Positions 31,413 to 39,824 of a DNA stretch of 64,000 nucleotides are shown piece after piece (the first letter of the stretch is position 1; each line of letters begins with the position of its first letter). Made by a program: the position numbers and the translations under genes. Location of the stretch: positions 186,001 to 250,000 of the forward strand of contig PABK01000060.1 in assembly GCA_002699145.1 (NCBI GenBank), given 5' to 3'. Below the pieces are notes generated by a model. That model was not told where the DNA came from, ran no database searches, and saw nothing but the letters and a program-made list of their open reading frames with translations. The DNA is from Halioglobus sp. (GTDB lineage: Bacteria > Pseudomonadota > Gammaproteobacteria > Pseudomonadales > Halieaceae).

Positions 31413-32054
31413 CTAAAAAGTAGCCGCAAGAAGTTCCACGCTGTTTTTCGCCCGATTTTCCAGACCGGCAGCGTGAGCTATTTCTTGTGCTTTCTTTCTG
31501 AGTCTCTTGTCCCCGGATATGAGAAAGGCGCGCTTAAGGTAGTCAATAGCCAGGATCGGATTTCTATCCAGTTGGTCTGCAACCGTCTCGTAGTGATCGG
31601 CTTGCTCCGAGAGTGATTTAAGGAAAGAGGCGAAATTAGAGCTGAAATTTTTGTCGAACTCCACATACTCGGTACGTATGAAATCACTGGGCACTTTTGC
31701 CGCTGGCGATTTGATGAGCAGCGTCTCCTTCCCCAGCGCCTGTGCAACACCGATCTCGTAATAGATATTTGCCTGGGTGGTGGAGGGGATATCCTCGTGG
31801 CAAACTCCGATGGATAGCGGGGTAGCGGCTATCAACCTCCAGATTTTCAGTAAGAAGTCGCGTCCGGTTACTTTTGAGCCGGCGTCAATTACCCGGTAAT
31901 CCTGCTTTTTACACAATTCAGTTACACGATCTCGTATTCCCGCTACCGACGGCGGAACCGGGTGACCCAGCCTCGTCATCAGAAAGCAGTGCCTGGGTTT
32001 ACTCTTTACAGAACTGGTATAGGCATCCCCGTCGAGAGGGTTGTAGATGATCAC
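31413..32054 (-). CDS. TIR / nucleoside-deoxyribosyltransferase-like protein, candidate nucleotide-cleaving effector
   Basis: 213 residues, GTG start sharing one base with the upstream stop (TAGTG). The N-terminal Rossmann-like domain has the pattern of TIR-like and deoxyribosyltransferase-like enzymes: CFLMTRLG strand, IWRLIAATPLSIGV, then ANIYYEIGVAQALGKETLLI, where E100 would be the catalytic Glu that attacks N-glycosidic bonds. The C-terminal 80 residues are helical (AIDYLKRAFLISGDKRLRKK) and may sense or oligomerise. Such folds are common NAD- or nucleotide-depleting effectors in anti-phage systems. It is embedded between hsdS and AbiE, facing the opposite way. Enzyme activity is inferred. 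Confidence 0.65.
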   Translation of the reverse strand: MIIYNPLDGDAYTSSVKSKPRHCFLMTRLGHPVPPSVAGIRDRVTELCKKQDYRVIDAGSKVTGRDFLLKIWRLIAATPLSIGVCHEDIPSTTQANIYYEIGVAQALGKETLLIKSPAAKVPSDFIRTEYVEFDKNFSSNFASFLKSLSEQADHYETVADQLDRNPILAIDYLKRAFLISGDKRLRKKAQEIAHAAGLENRAKNSVELLAATF

Positions 32055-32221
32055 TACTTGCGCTTCCTTGCAACGGGCACTCCCTTGTAGGGGCCTTCGG
32101 ATTTTTTGTGAGCCACGATTTTTCCCGCCGAGCGGTCAATTTTGACATAGTGCCCGGTTTTTGGGTTTTTGACCTGGACGACGTCCCGTTTTCCGTCTCC
32201 GGAAGATTTCTTTGTAGTCAT
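32054..32221 (-). CDS. Small basic protein paired with the TIR-like gene
   Basis: 55 residues (MTTKKSSGDGKRDVVQVKNP then KTGHYVKIDRSAGKIVAHKK to RKRK), ATG at 32221, stop overlapping the GTG of the TIR-like gene by one base. It is highly lysine-rich with a beta-rich core, like small conserved proteins seen beside defence genes. No membrane segment. The tight overlap implies co-translation, so it may be a regulator, DNA/RNA-binding sensor or inhibitor of the enzyme. Confidence 0.6.
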   Translation of the reverse strand: MTTKKSSGDGKRDVVQVKNPKTGHYVKIDRSAGKIVAHKKSEGPYKGVPVARKRK

Positions 32222-32617
32222 AAGTTCACCAGGTGGGGGATGGTTAAAGTTTAACAGTGACTGCCCTTTTTGGCGCCGGCGTAGCCTAGCCTCGTATTTT
32301 AGTGCACCGGTTGACCAAGATAGTACTTTTGTCGCCGGTTGGCGATGCCCATCGAGGCAACGCCCGCATATGATAAATCTCGCTGAAGGCAGGAATGTGT
32401 TTTGCGGCTTGAGTAGTCTGTACGCGCCGCAAAACTATTTGTGTAGTCTGAATCTCATAATGGGCTACATAATAACACCCTCGTTTAATAAGGTGTGATT
32501 ATACGGCGATATGCGCCGCAAAAATAATATATAGTAAACTACCGAAATTCCTGATAGTTTAATCATTCAATTAAACGCGGTGACTAACGCCGTATATATG
32601 GATATATGTAAACCGCG
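32222..32617. promoter_or_regulatory. Divergent control region of the TIR-like pair and AbiE, with inverted repeats
   Basis: 396 bases, AT-rich, no gene. Inverted repeats: GTTTTGCGGC (32399-32408) with its perfect complement at 32426-32435; CGGCG/CGCCG at 32504-32508/32514-32518; TAAACTA/TAGTTTA at 32535-32541/32555-32561. GCGCCGCAAAA occurs twice, at 32425-32434 and 32513-32523 or close to those bases. AbiEi antitoxins repress their own promoter by binding inverted repeats, so the repeats near 32.50-32.56 kb are operator candidates. Confidence 0.5.
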
Positions 32618-33385
32618 ATGCTTTCTACAAACGAGAGTATGGAGCTTCTCCCCTTCGGCCAAATAGCCACCCGTCGCTGGCTGCTGACTCAGGGCATGAC
32701 TCGCCATATGCTCGATAATGCTTTGAAATCAAAGAAGTTTGTTGCTCTGGCCCACGGCGTGGTGGCACGTCCCGGCGTCCCCGTCACCTGGGAGGGGTTA
32801 GCATCTTCGCTAAATCGTATGTTGGCTAGCCCTGTATATGTCGGCGGCATGACGGCGCTGGAGCAAGCAGGGTTGGGGCATTACCTGCGGTCGGCATCGT
32901 CCATACACCTTTACTCTGCGGAGCCATGTCCGGCCTGGCTGGAGAGACTCGATCTGGGGGTCACGGTTGAGTGGTACAGTACTCGCCGCCTGTGGCTGGA
33001 AAACGCTCTGCAACAAGCCAACAGCCTGAAAGAGCAGTCGTGGAGTGGCCCTCTTCCATATCTAATGGCGGCGCCAGAGCGGGCCTACCTGGAAGTATTG
33101 GCCGATGTGCCCGAGAAAGTGAGTTTCGAGCATGCCGACCAGTTGATGCAAGGGTTGACTTCGCTGTCACCGCGCCGGCTGGATGTCTTGCTGAAGGGTT
33201 GCCGCCATATCAAGGTTAAACGCCTGTTTTTCTTTTTTGCCACTCGCTATGACTACGGTTGGCTCAAACATCTCGATCGCAAGGCCTACGATCTGGGCAG
33301 TGGTAAGAGGGTGGTGGCCAAGGGCGGGAGGCTCGATAGCGAGTACTTGATCACCGTGCCGGAGGCATTCCATGGACCGGAATAA
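32618..33385 (+). CDS. abiEi: AbiEi-family type IV antitoxin / transcriptional repressor
   Basis: 255 residues. N-terminal winged-helix-like domain (FGQIATRRWLLTQGMTRHML) followed by the AbiEi core (GVVARPGVPVTWEGLASSLN; YVGGMTALEQAGLGHYL) and C-terminal domain ending KGGRLDSEYLITVPEAFHG in part. In characterised AbiE systems the antitoxin blocks the nucleotidyltransferase toxin and represses the operon. ATG at 32618; the 3' end overlaps the toxin gene by 14 bases. Confidence 0.9.
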   Translation: MLSTNESMELLPFGQIATRRWLLTQGMTRHMLDNALKSKKFVALAHGVVARPGVPVTWEGLASSLNRMLASPVYVGGMTALEQAGLGHYLRSASSIHLYSAEPCPAWLERLDLGVTVEWYSTRRLWLENALQQANSLKEQSWSGPLPYLMAAPERAYLEVLADVPEKVSFEHADQLMQGLTSLSPRRLDVLLKGCRHIKVKRLFFFFATRYDYGWLKHLDRKAYDLGSGKRVVAKGGRLDSEYLITVPEAFHGPE

Positions 33386-34286
33386 CTCTTACTACCGCCA
33401 GGTGCAGTTTTTAATTCAGCTCCTGCCGTTGGTAGCTGGCGAATCGTGTTTCGCCCTGAAGGGCGGCACGGCGATCAATCTGTTTGTTCGGGATTTCCCT
33501 CGCTTGTCGGTCGATATTGATCTGGTGTATCTACCACCTGGTGGCAGGGAGGAGGCGCTAGAGGCGATCAAGGCCGCCTTGGAGCGTCTGGCCGGGAAAA
33601 TTGAAAAAACTTTCCCCGGCGTTACCGTGGTGAAAAGTTACCGGGACAAGCAAGATGCGCTGCGCCTCACAGTAGCCAATAAAGGCGCCAGTATTAAAAT
33701 TGAACTATCGCCGGTCCTACGTGGCACCGTATTTGCCCCTCAAATTCGATCCGTAGTTCCGGCAGTGGAAGATGAGTTTGGCTTTGCCGAGATGGCGGTA
33801 GTTTCGTTTGAAGATCTATTTGCTGGCAAGATCTGTGCGGCATTGGATCGCCAACACCCCAGGGACTGGTTTGATATTCATCTATTACTCGAAAATGAGG
33901 GGCTGACGGAGCCGCTGATTAAGACGTTTCTTGTTTACCTTATCAGTCACTCGCGTCCGATGGAGGAGTTGCTGGCGCCCAACTTCAAGCCCCTCAACAC
34001 TGCTTATGGCTCGGAATTCGTGGGTATGACGCAGATCGACGTCGCGGTAAAGACGCTGGAGGAAACCCGTGTCCGGCTGATTCATCAGATTGCCGGGGCA
34101 TTAAGCCGCGAGGATAAGGCGTTTTTGTGTGGCATGTACGAATTGTTGCCGAATTGGTCACTGCTGGGCCTTGAAGGGATTCAGGATCTTCCAGCAGTTC
34201 AGTGGAATCTACACAACATCAGAAGGATGACTGACGAAAAGCGCAAGGCCTCGTTGGAGAGGCTCAAGCAGGTTTTGAGTCTGTGA
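33372..34286 (+). CDS. abiEii: AbiEii nucleotidyltransferase toxin
   Basis: 304 residues. DNA polymerase-beta-type NTase of the AbiEii/Toxin_1 family: KGGTAINLFVRDFPRLSVDI followed by DLVYLP, with GG-T and D-x-D metal residues near residues 31-50. Further family segments are EDLFAGKICAALDRQHPRDW and FDIHLLLENEGL. Characterised members transfer nucleotides to tRNA acceptor stems and halt translation, causing abortive infection. Overlaps the antitoxin gene, forming the two-gene AbiE module. Confidence 0.92.
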   Translation: MDRNNSYYRQVQFLIQLLPLVAGESCFALKGGTAINLFVRDFPRLSVDIDLVYLPPGGREEALEAIKAALERLAGKIEKTFPGVTVVKSYRDKQDALRLTVANKGASIKIELSPVLRGTVFAPQIRSVVPAVEDEFGFAEMAVVSFEDLFAGKICAALDRQHPRDWFDIHLLLENEGLTEPLIKTFLVYLISHSRPMEELLAPNFKPLNTAYGSEFVGMTQIDVAVKTLEETRVRLIHQIAGALSREDKAFLCGMYELLPNWSLLGLEGIQDLPAVQWNLHNIRRMTDEKRKASLERLKQVLSL

Positions 34287-34334
34287 ACGCGTTATAACCA
34301 GTTCTCGTCCGATTAGACACTAAGGAACTATAGA

Positions 34335-35819
34335 ATGAGCAGTGCCCCCATCATCTCTAAAGTCTGGAGCTTTTGTACCACCCTGCGCGACGACGGTGTG
34401 GGTTATGGCGATTATCTGGAACAACTCACCTACCTGATCTTTCTGAAAATGGCGGACGAGTATGCCAAACCACCGTACAACCGCGACGTAGGTATTCCGA
34501 AGAAGTACAACTGGCAGAGCCTGAATAACAAGCGCGGTGCGGAGCTTGAAGTTCTGTATGTCGAGTTGCTGCGGGCTCTGGGCACCCAAAAGGGCATGCT
34601 CGGTCAGATTTTCACGAAGGCGCAGAATAAGATCCAAGACCCAGCCAAACTCTATCGCCTGATCGATATGGTGGATAGCACCCAATGGGTGGTCATGGGC
34701 GCCGATGTAAAAGGCGATATCTATGAGGGCTTGCTGGAGAAAAACGCTGAGGACACCAAATCCGGCGCCGGCCAGTATTTCACCCCGCGGGCGCTCATCC
34801 GCGCTATGGTCGAATGCGTGCGCCCGGAGCCGGGCAAGACCATTGCCGACCCGGCCTGTGGCACCGGCGGCTTCTTCCTAGCCGCCTACGACTTCATCAC
34901 CCATGCTGATAACTACAAGCTGGATAAAGCCCAGAAGGCTTTTCTGAAACACCAGACCTTCTATGGCAATGAGATTGTGGCCAATACTCGCCGAATGTGC
35001 CTGATGAATATGTTCCTGCACAACATCGGTGAGATTGATGGCGAGAGCATGGTATCGCCCAACGACGCCCTGGTGGCGGCCAGTGCCCAGAGTGTGGACT
35101 ACGTGCTGGCCAACCCGCCCTTTGGCAAGAAAAGCTCCATGAGCTTTACCAATGAAGAGGGTGAGCAGGAAACAGATGATCTGACCTACAACCGCCAGGA
35201 TTTCTGGGCCACCACTTCCAACAAGCAGCTCAATTTCGTGCAACACATCCGCACTATGCTAAAAACCACTGGCAAGGCCGCGGTGGTGGTACCGGACAAC
35301 GTGCTTTTTGAGGGCGGCGCCGGTGAAACCATACGTCGGAAACTGCTGGAGAATACGGATCTTCACACCATCCTGCGCCTGCCCACCGGAATCTTCTACG
35401 CCCACGGGGTGAAGGCAAATGTGCTGTTCTTCGACAACCGAGAAGCCAGCCCGAACCCCTGGACGAAGGAAGTCTGGTACTACGACTATCGCACCAATAT
35501 CCACCACACTTTGAAGAAGAAGCCGTTGCGCTTCGAAGATCTGGCCGAGTTTATCCAGTGTTACAACCCGCAAAACCGCAACAAGCGTAAAGCCACCTGG
35601 CACCAGGATAAGAACCCGGACGGGCGCTGGCGCAGCTTCAGCTACAAAGACCTTGTCGCCCGTGACAAAACCAGCTTGGACGTGTTCTGGTTAAAGGACA
35701 AAAGCCTGACCGACTTGGATAACCTGCCCGAGCCGGATGAGCTGGCGGAGGAGATTATTGAAAATCTGGAAGCGGGATTGGAGAGTTTCCGGGCGGTGTT
35801 GGCAGAATTAAGCCCTTAG
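34335..35819 (+). CDS. hsdM: Type I restriction-modification methyltransferase subunit M
   Basis: 494 residues. N-terminal HsdM_N helical domain (about 1-130), SAM motif I DPACGTGGFFLAAYDFI near residue 172 and catalytic motif IV NPPFGKKSS near residue 260 (N6-adenine type). C-terminal helical tail contacts HsdS. It should methylate the recognition adenines with HsdS and form the restriction complex with HsdR. It is separated from hsdR-hsdS by the TIR-like and AbiE genes, an unusual order R-S-//-M. Confidence 0.95.
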   Translation: MSSAPIISKVWSFCTTLRDDGVGYGDYLEQLTYLIFLKMADEYAKPPYNRDVGIPKKYNWQSLNNKRGAELEVLYVELLRALGTQKGMLGQIFTKAQNKIQDPAKLYRLIDMVDSTQWVVMGADVKGDIYEGLLEKNAEDTKSGAGQYFTPRALIRAMVECVRPEPGKTIADPACGTGGFFLAAYDFITHADNYKLDKAQKAFLKHQTFYGNEIVANTRRMCLMNMFLHNIGEIDGESMVSPNDALVAASAQSVDYVLANPPFGKKSSMSFTNEEGEQETDDLTYNRQDFWATTSNKQLNFVQHIRTMLKTTGKAAVVVPDNVLFEGGAGETIRRKLLENTDLHTILRLPTGIFYAHGVKANVLFFDNREASPNPWTKEVWYYDYRTNIHHTLKKKPLRFEDLAEFIQCYNPQNRNKRKATWHQDKNPDGRWRSFSYKDLVARDKTSLDVFWLKDKSLTDLDNLPEPDELAEEIIENLEAGLESFRAVLAELSP

Positions 35820-35913
35820 AAGTAATACAACTGGGCTCGTTTAACCGGTCTGTTAGCTGATTCCCGCAAATTTCAGTGAGAATCAATAAGAGTAAGTCAA
35901 ATTCGGAGCAACC

Positions 35914-36573
35914 ATGCATCTCGACCCGATTATTTTACGCCGACTTCAAGAGCTTCAACTGAAAGGGGAGGGAGTGATTGCGGCAAAGATTCTTGATTTC
36001 ACAGATTCAGAAGGCAAGTCATATTTTAAGGTTCCCACTGCCTCGTATAAGGAATGGGCTACCAATGTTCTTAATCTTCTTCAAAGGACATTTGGAGATA
36101 ACAGCATTCACTTCCAGAATTTCAAACAACATTACACAGAATTTGATGGCTGGCTTTCGGACTGTGAGGACAACTTTGCGATTTTCTCAGCCGCCAAGGA
36201 AGATTATGAAGGTGGCTATCTTTTTAGCTTTCGGGCTTTGGCGAAGGCCGAAGTATTGTCTGATGCTTTGACGCAAGCAAAAGAGTTGCTTGCGACGGGC
36301 TATAAGGATCCCGCTTGTATTCTTGCGCGGGTCGCACTTGAATCGGTACTAAAAGATTTGGCCGACCGCAACGGAGTACAACATGGCAAGCTGGATAAGA
36401 TGAACGCGGATCTTTCAAAAACTGGGGCCTACAACATGGCGAAGCAGAAGCAAATCACCGCATGGGCGGAAATAGGCAACAAGGCAGCCCATGGCGAGTG
36501 GTCTAAGTATACGGAAGGGGACGCCACTGCAATGGTTTCTGGAGTAGAAGCTCTAGTTGCCGACTTGTTGTGA
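35914..36573 (+). CDS. DUF4145/HEPN-like protein
   Basis: 219 residues. C-terminal segment (about residues 115-219) resembles DUF4145: DPACILARVALESVLKDLADR, then QITAWAEIGNKAAHGEWS. In HEPN terms the motif is NKAAH without the leading Arg at the usual place, so catalysis is doubtful. The N-terminal half has ATNVLNLLQRTFGDNS and is less distinctive. DUF4145 proteins are frequent partners of type I R-M systems. Last gene of the island, 94 bases after hsdM. Confidence 0.7.
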   Translation: MHLDPIILRRLQELQLKGEGVIAAKILDFTDSEGKSYFKVPTASYKEWATNVLNLLQRTFGDNSIHFQNFKQHYTEFDGWLSDCEDNFAIFSAAKEDYEGGYLFSFRALAKAEVLSDALTQAKELLATGYKDPACILARVALESVLKDLADRNGVQHGKLDKMNADLSKTGAYNMAKQKQITAWAEIGNKAAHGEWSKYTEGDATAMVSGVEALVADLL

Positions 36574-36679
36574 TCAGTACATACAACAAAGTGCGGCTCC
36601 ACTTAAACTTCTTCTCGCGCGGCATGGTTTGGGTTGTGCTCAGTCGGTAAGGGACGTTACCGGGGTTAAGGCTCGAATA

Positions 36680-36698
36680 TGGTGCTATATCTGGTGCT
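36680..36698 (+). repeat. Arm-type repeat, right end
   Basis: TGGTGCTATATCTGGTGCT, one mismatch to the copy at 21075-21093, same orientation. It lies 57 bases inside attR. Confidence 0.7.
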
Positions 36699-36754
36699 AT
36701 AAACATTAGTCGAATCATAAAAAATACATTGAAATCAAATCGATACCAGAATAT

Positions 36755-36777
36755 TTCAAGTCCCGCCTTCGCACCAT
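36755..36777 (+). repeat. attR: truncated copy of the tRNA-Leu 3' end
   Basis: TTCAAGTCCCGCCTTCGC plus ACCAT: identical to attL except for one missing G. It is not part of a tRNA here, which marks the right boundary of the island. Confidence 0.88.
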
Positions 36778-36847
36778 CTTTAATCCGTTGTATCCGATCT
36801 GAACGAGGCGGTACGTGCGGGCCTGGCCGGCATCGTTATTCTTAACC

Positions 36848-36924
36848 GAACCTCGCGCGTGGCAAGCTTCGCAGTCGGTCGAAAGGCAGACTCCCTCCTG
36901 AGAAGCTTGCCACGCGCGAGGTTC
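36848..36924. repeat. 23-bp perfect inverted repeat, 31-base loop
   Basis: Arms 36848-36870 and 36902-36924 are exact complements (begins GAACCTCGCGCGTGG, ends with its complement). The right arm is followed by CTCTTTTTG, so on the plus strand it could act as a terminator; the arm length is far beyond usual terminators. Confidence 0.75.
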
Positions 36925-37307
36925 TCTTTTTGTTCGACTCGGCTATCCAACATCTGCGGGGCCTCTCCGTTGCGTCGCCGGCGGGAGAGCGGTGGCCGCA
37001 CCGGGCCTCTGACCAGACTCGCCCCTCCGGGGTTCCCTCGGTCGGTCGCGAGCCCTGCGGTCTCGCTCCACTCCCTCGGCGGCTGGTTTGCGAGACCCGC
37101 TGCAGCCACCCTCCCGCCTGACAGCGAGAAGCTAAGAGATGGACCGGGCCATGCTGATAGACCGGGAAGCTAACGGAGAAGGCAGGCGAAACCAGCAGAT
37201 CGCCGGCAGACTACGTGTTCGAGGCTGCGCCGCTTTTTCCCGCCGGGCGGCCGTGACCCAGCGAACCACCCTTGCAGACTTCTCTGCGAATATGCCGGCG
37301 TCACCCA

Positions 37308-37380
37308 GGACTGGAGGGTCAACGGGTCCAGAGCGAGTATCTCAGCCTTCCGAGCCCTGGACCCGTTGACCCTCCAGTCC
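37308..37380. repeat. 24-bp perfect inverted repeat, 25-base loop
   Basis: Arms 37308-37331 and 37357-37380 are exact complements (begins GGACTGGAGGGTCAACGGG). The loop contains one copy of the 14-base direct repeat CTCAGCCTTCCGAG; the second copy follows the right arm. No T-run. Confidence 0.75.
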
Positions 37381-37511
37381 AGGGAACCCATCCGACTCAG
37401 CCTTCCGAGGCCAGAAAGCGTTTCCGCCCCGGGCCAGGGAGCCCAATCAAGCCGCCGCGCGATCCCGCCGGCCGGCGTTTTCGGTGCACGGAGATTTAAC
37501 CCGGACCACGG

Positions 37512-37540
37512 TTGACCGGGCCTGGGACCCTCCCTATAAT
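37512..37540 (+). promoter_or_regulatory. Consensus sigma70 promoter of the metY-rimP-nusA operon
   Basis: TTGACC (37512-37517), a 17-base spacer and a perfect TATAAT (37535-37540). Transcription should begin near 37547, about 73 bases before the initiator tRNA. Strong promoter expected for an initiator tRNA gene. Confidence 0.85.
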
Positions 37541-37619
37541 GCACACCCTCTTGATGGACGGGCCCCGGCTGGTCCATAGCGACCTGCCAAGGGGCTGGTT
37601 GCGCAAGAGGAAGTTTTGA

Positions 37620-37696
<77 letters not shown>

Positions 37697-37700
37697 ATTG

Positions 37701-37730
37701 GCACTGTCATGCTCCCATGACCGACAGTGC
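37701..37730 (+). repeat. Hairpin directly after tRNA-fMet
   Basis: GCACTGTC (37701-37708) pairs perfectly with GACAGTGC (37723-37730), loop 14 bases. It is the first of two tandem hairpins in the metY-rimP spacer, possibly a 3' processing signal for the tRNA precursor. Confidence 0.6.
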
Positions 37731-37737
37731 GAAGATG

Positions 37738-37763
37738 AAAAAGCCCCTTTTCAGGGGCTTTTT
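37738..37763 (+). terminator. Rho-independent terminator/attenuator between tRNA-fMet and rimP
   Basis: AAAAAGCCCC (37738-37747), loop TTTTCA, GGGGCTTTTT (37754-37763). It ends 23 bases before rimP, and no new promoter fits in between, so rimP-nusA-infB expression probably depends on read-through or antitermination. Confidence 0.85.
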
Positions 37764-37786
37764 CGTACGTGGAGAAAAAGCCGCCC

Positions 37787-38242
37787 GTGGCGAGCAAAGA
37801 CCAGCAGATCACCGAGCTGCTGCAGCCCACCGTCGAAGCAATGGGCTTCGACCTTTGGGGTGTGGAGTACCTGTCCCAGGGCAGGCACAGCCTGGCGCGG
37901 GTCTACATCGACGGTCCCGACGGGATTACCGTCGACGACTGCGCCGCGGTGAGCGAGCAGGTCAGCGGTGTGCTGGATGTCGAGGACCTGATCAGCGGTG
38001 AGTACACCCTGGAGGTGTCCTCGCCAGGGGTCGACCGGTTGCTGTTCAGGCCGGAGCAGTTCCCGGGTTACGTCGGTGAAACCGTGGAACTGCGGCTGCG
38101 CACGGCCTTCGAAGGGCGGCGCAAGTTCACCGGCATACTGAAGGGGCTTGAGGGAGAGGACGTGGTGATCCGGGTCGATGACCACGAGTACCTGCTGCCC
38201 CACGGCTCGATTGAAAAAGCGCGTGTACAACCCCGCATCTGA
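37787..38242 (+). CDS. rimP: Ribosome maturation factor RimP
   Basis: 151 residues from GTG 37787 ([20 protein letters not shown]), the start that matches the family; an in-frame GTG at 37769 would add six residues but sits against the terminator. RimP aids 30S maturation. Conserved segments: [46 protein letters not shown]. First protein gene of the nusA operon. Confidence 0.95.
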   Translation: MASKDQQITELLQPTVEAMGFDLWGVEYLSQGRHSLARVYIDGPDGITVDDCAAVSEQVSGVLDVEDLISGEYTLEVSSPGVDRLLFRPEQFPGYVGETVELRLRTAFEGRRKFTGILKGLEGEDVVIRVDDHEYLLPHGSIEKARVQPRI

Positions 38243-38271
38243 ATGCGGCAAGTGAATTGACGAGGCTGGAA

Positions 38272-39780
38272 ATGTCGAAGGAGATACTGGACATAGCGGA
38301 AGCCGTATCGAACGAGAAGGGTGTCTCCCAGGACATCATTTTCGAGGCGATGGAGCTCGCGCTGGCAACCGCTACCAAGAAGCGGTACGAAGAGGAAGCC
38401 GATATTCAGGTCACCATCGACCGCGAGTCCGGCGACTACACCACGGTGCGGCGCTGGCTGGTTGTTCCCGATGACGAACTGGCGCTGCTCGGCACCCAGT
38501 TCACCACCGAGGAGGCGGCTGAGCAGGACCCCGGGCTCAAGGTGGGAGACTTCCATGAGATCCAGGTCGAGAACGTGGAGTTTGGCCGTATCGCCGCGCA
38601 GACCGCCAAGCAGGTGATCGTGCAGCGCGTGCGTGACGCCGAGCGCGCCCAGGTGGTCGAGCTGTACATGGATCGGGTCGGCGAATTGATCGGCGGCAGC
38701 GTGAAGAAAGTAACCCGCGACAACGTGATCGTCGACCTGGGTAACAATGCCGAGGGCCTGTTGCCGCGCGAACAACTGGTCGGCCGCGAGACCTTCCGCG
38801 TCAACGACCGCGTGCGCGCGATACTGCGCGAGATCAGCACGGAATCTCGCGGTCCGCAACTCATTCTCAGCCGCTCCTGCCCGGAAATGCTCATCGAGCT
38901 GTTCAAGATCGAGGTGCCGGAGATCGCCGAGGAAGTCATTCAGATCAAGGCGGCCGCCCGCGACCCGGGTTCGCGCGCCAAGATCGCGGTGAAAACCAAC
39001 GACCAGCGCATCGACCCGGTCGGCGCCTGTGTCGGCATGCGCGGCTCGCGTGTGCAGGCCGTGTCCAACGAACTGGACAACGAGCGCGTGGATATCGTGC
39101 TGTGGGACGACAACCCCGCGCAGCTGGTGATCAACGCCATGGCCCCGGCCGAGGTGGAGTCCATTGTCGTCGACGAGGACTCCGGCACCATGGACGTGGC
39201 GGTGGCGGAGGAAAACCTGGCCCAGGCCATCGGGCGCTCCGGGCAGAATGTGCGCCTGGCGTCGGACCTGACCGGGTGGACCATCAACGTGATGAGCCTG
39301 GAAGAGGCCGCCGACAAGCACGAGGCGGAGGCAGGCCAGGTGATCGGCGTGTTCGTGGAAAGCCTCGACGTGGACGAGGAAGTGGCAGAGATACTGGTGG
39401 AGGAAGGCTTCACCACCCTGGAGGAGGTCGCCTACGTCCCCCTCGAGGAAATGACGGCCATTGACGGTTTCGACGACGAAATCGCCGAGGAACTGCGCGC
39501 CCGCGCCAAGGATGCCCTGCTGACCCAGGCGATCGCCTCCGAGGAGCAACTGGGCGCCAACGAGCCGGCACAGGACCTGCTGGAAATGGACGGTATGGAC
39601 CGTCACCTGGCCTATATCCTGGCCAGTCGCGAGATCATCACCATGGAAGACCTCGCAGAACAGGGTGTGGAAGACCTGATGGATATCCCGGATATGACCG
39701 AGGAGCGGGCAGGCGAGTTGATCATGACCGCCCGCGCGCCCTGGTTTGCCGAGGCCGAGGCCGCCGAAGGGGCGGAATAA
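38272..39780 (+). CDS. nusA: Transcription termination/antitermination factor NusA
   Basis: 502 residues from ATG 38272 ([20 protein letters not shown]), preceded by GAGG; a TTG at 38257 is less likely. Domains in order: N-terminal RNA-polymerase-binding domain (1-125), S1 (about 135-200, [21 protein letters not shown] in part), KH1 and KH2 (205-345, [18 protein letters not shown]), and two acidic C-terminal repeats (about 365-495) of the gammaproteobacterial form. It modulates pausing, termination and rRNA antitermination. Confidence 0.97.
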   Translation: MSKEILDIAEAVSNEKGVSQDIIFEAMELALATATKKRYEEEADIQVTIDRESGDYTTVRRWLVVPDDELALLGTQFTTEEAAEQDPGLKVGDFHEIQVENVEFGRIAAQTAKQVIVQRVRDAERAQVVELYMDRVGELIGGSVKKVTRDNVIVDLGNNAEGLLPREQLVGRETFRVNDRVRAILREISTESRGPQLILSRSCPEMLIELFKIEVPEIAEEVIQIKAAARDPGSRAKIAVKTNDQRIDPVGACVGMRGSRVQAVSNELDNERVDIVLWDDNPAQLVINAMAPAEVESIVVDEDSGTMDVAVAEENLAQAIGRSGQNVRLASDLTGWTINVMSLEEAADKHEAEAGQVIGVFVESLDVDEEVAEILVEEGFTTLEEVAYVPLEEMTAIDGFDDEIAEELRARAKDALLTQAIASEEQLGANEPAQDLLEMDGMDRHLAYILASREIITMEDLAEQGVEDLMDIPDMTEERAGELIMTARAPWFAEAEAAEGAE

Positions 39781-39824
39781 CCCGGTACGCGGGTAACGGG
39801 ACAGGGTAGCGAGGAGAGTATCGA

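Larger units (their letters stand above)
20926..36777. mobile_element. Tyrosine-recombinase genomic island integrated at tRNA-Leu, defence cargo
   Basis: The island is bounded by a 23/24-base duplication of the tRNA-Leu 3' end (20926-20949 and 36755-36777). An integrase gene follows the left boundary at once, a second recombinase and an AlpA regulator come next, and most cargo is lower in GC than the host. It interrupts the conserved secG-leuU / metY-rimP neighbourhood. Cargo: a possible four-gene HEPN/channel/NTase module, type I R-M, TIR-like pair, AbiE and a DUF4145-like gene. No conjugation or phage structural genes are visible, so it is an integrative element mobilised by its own recombinase(s) or in trans. 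Confidence 0.9.
36778..37511. other. GC-rich non-coding stretch with two very long perfect hairpins
   Basis: About 730 bases of host DNA between the island and the metY promoter. Several frames are open because of high GC, but none has a start site, domain or plausible composition. The notable content is the pair of long inverted repeats listed separately and a 14-base direct repeat CTCAGCCTTCCGAG at 37341-37354 and 37396-37409. Confidence 0.6.

Noticed and set aside
20926-36777. Prophage
   Set aside because: Integrase and AlpA are present, but no capsid, tail, portal, terminase or lysis genes are seen.
36848-36924. Integron attC site
   Set aside because: Arms are perfectly complementary without the unpaired bases and the R/L box spacing of attC; no integron integrase is present.
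37170-37577. 135-codon minus frame in the hairpin region
   Set aside because: Runs through the long inverted repeats and the metY promoter; composition is that of random GC-rich DNA.
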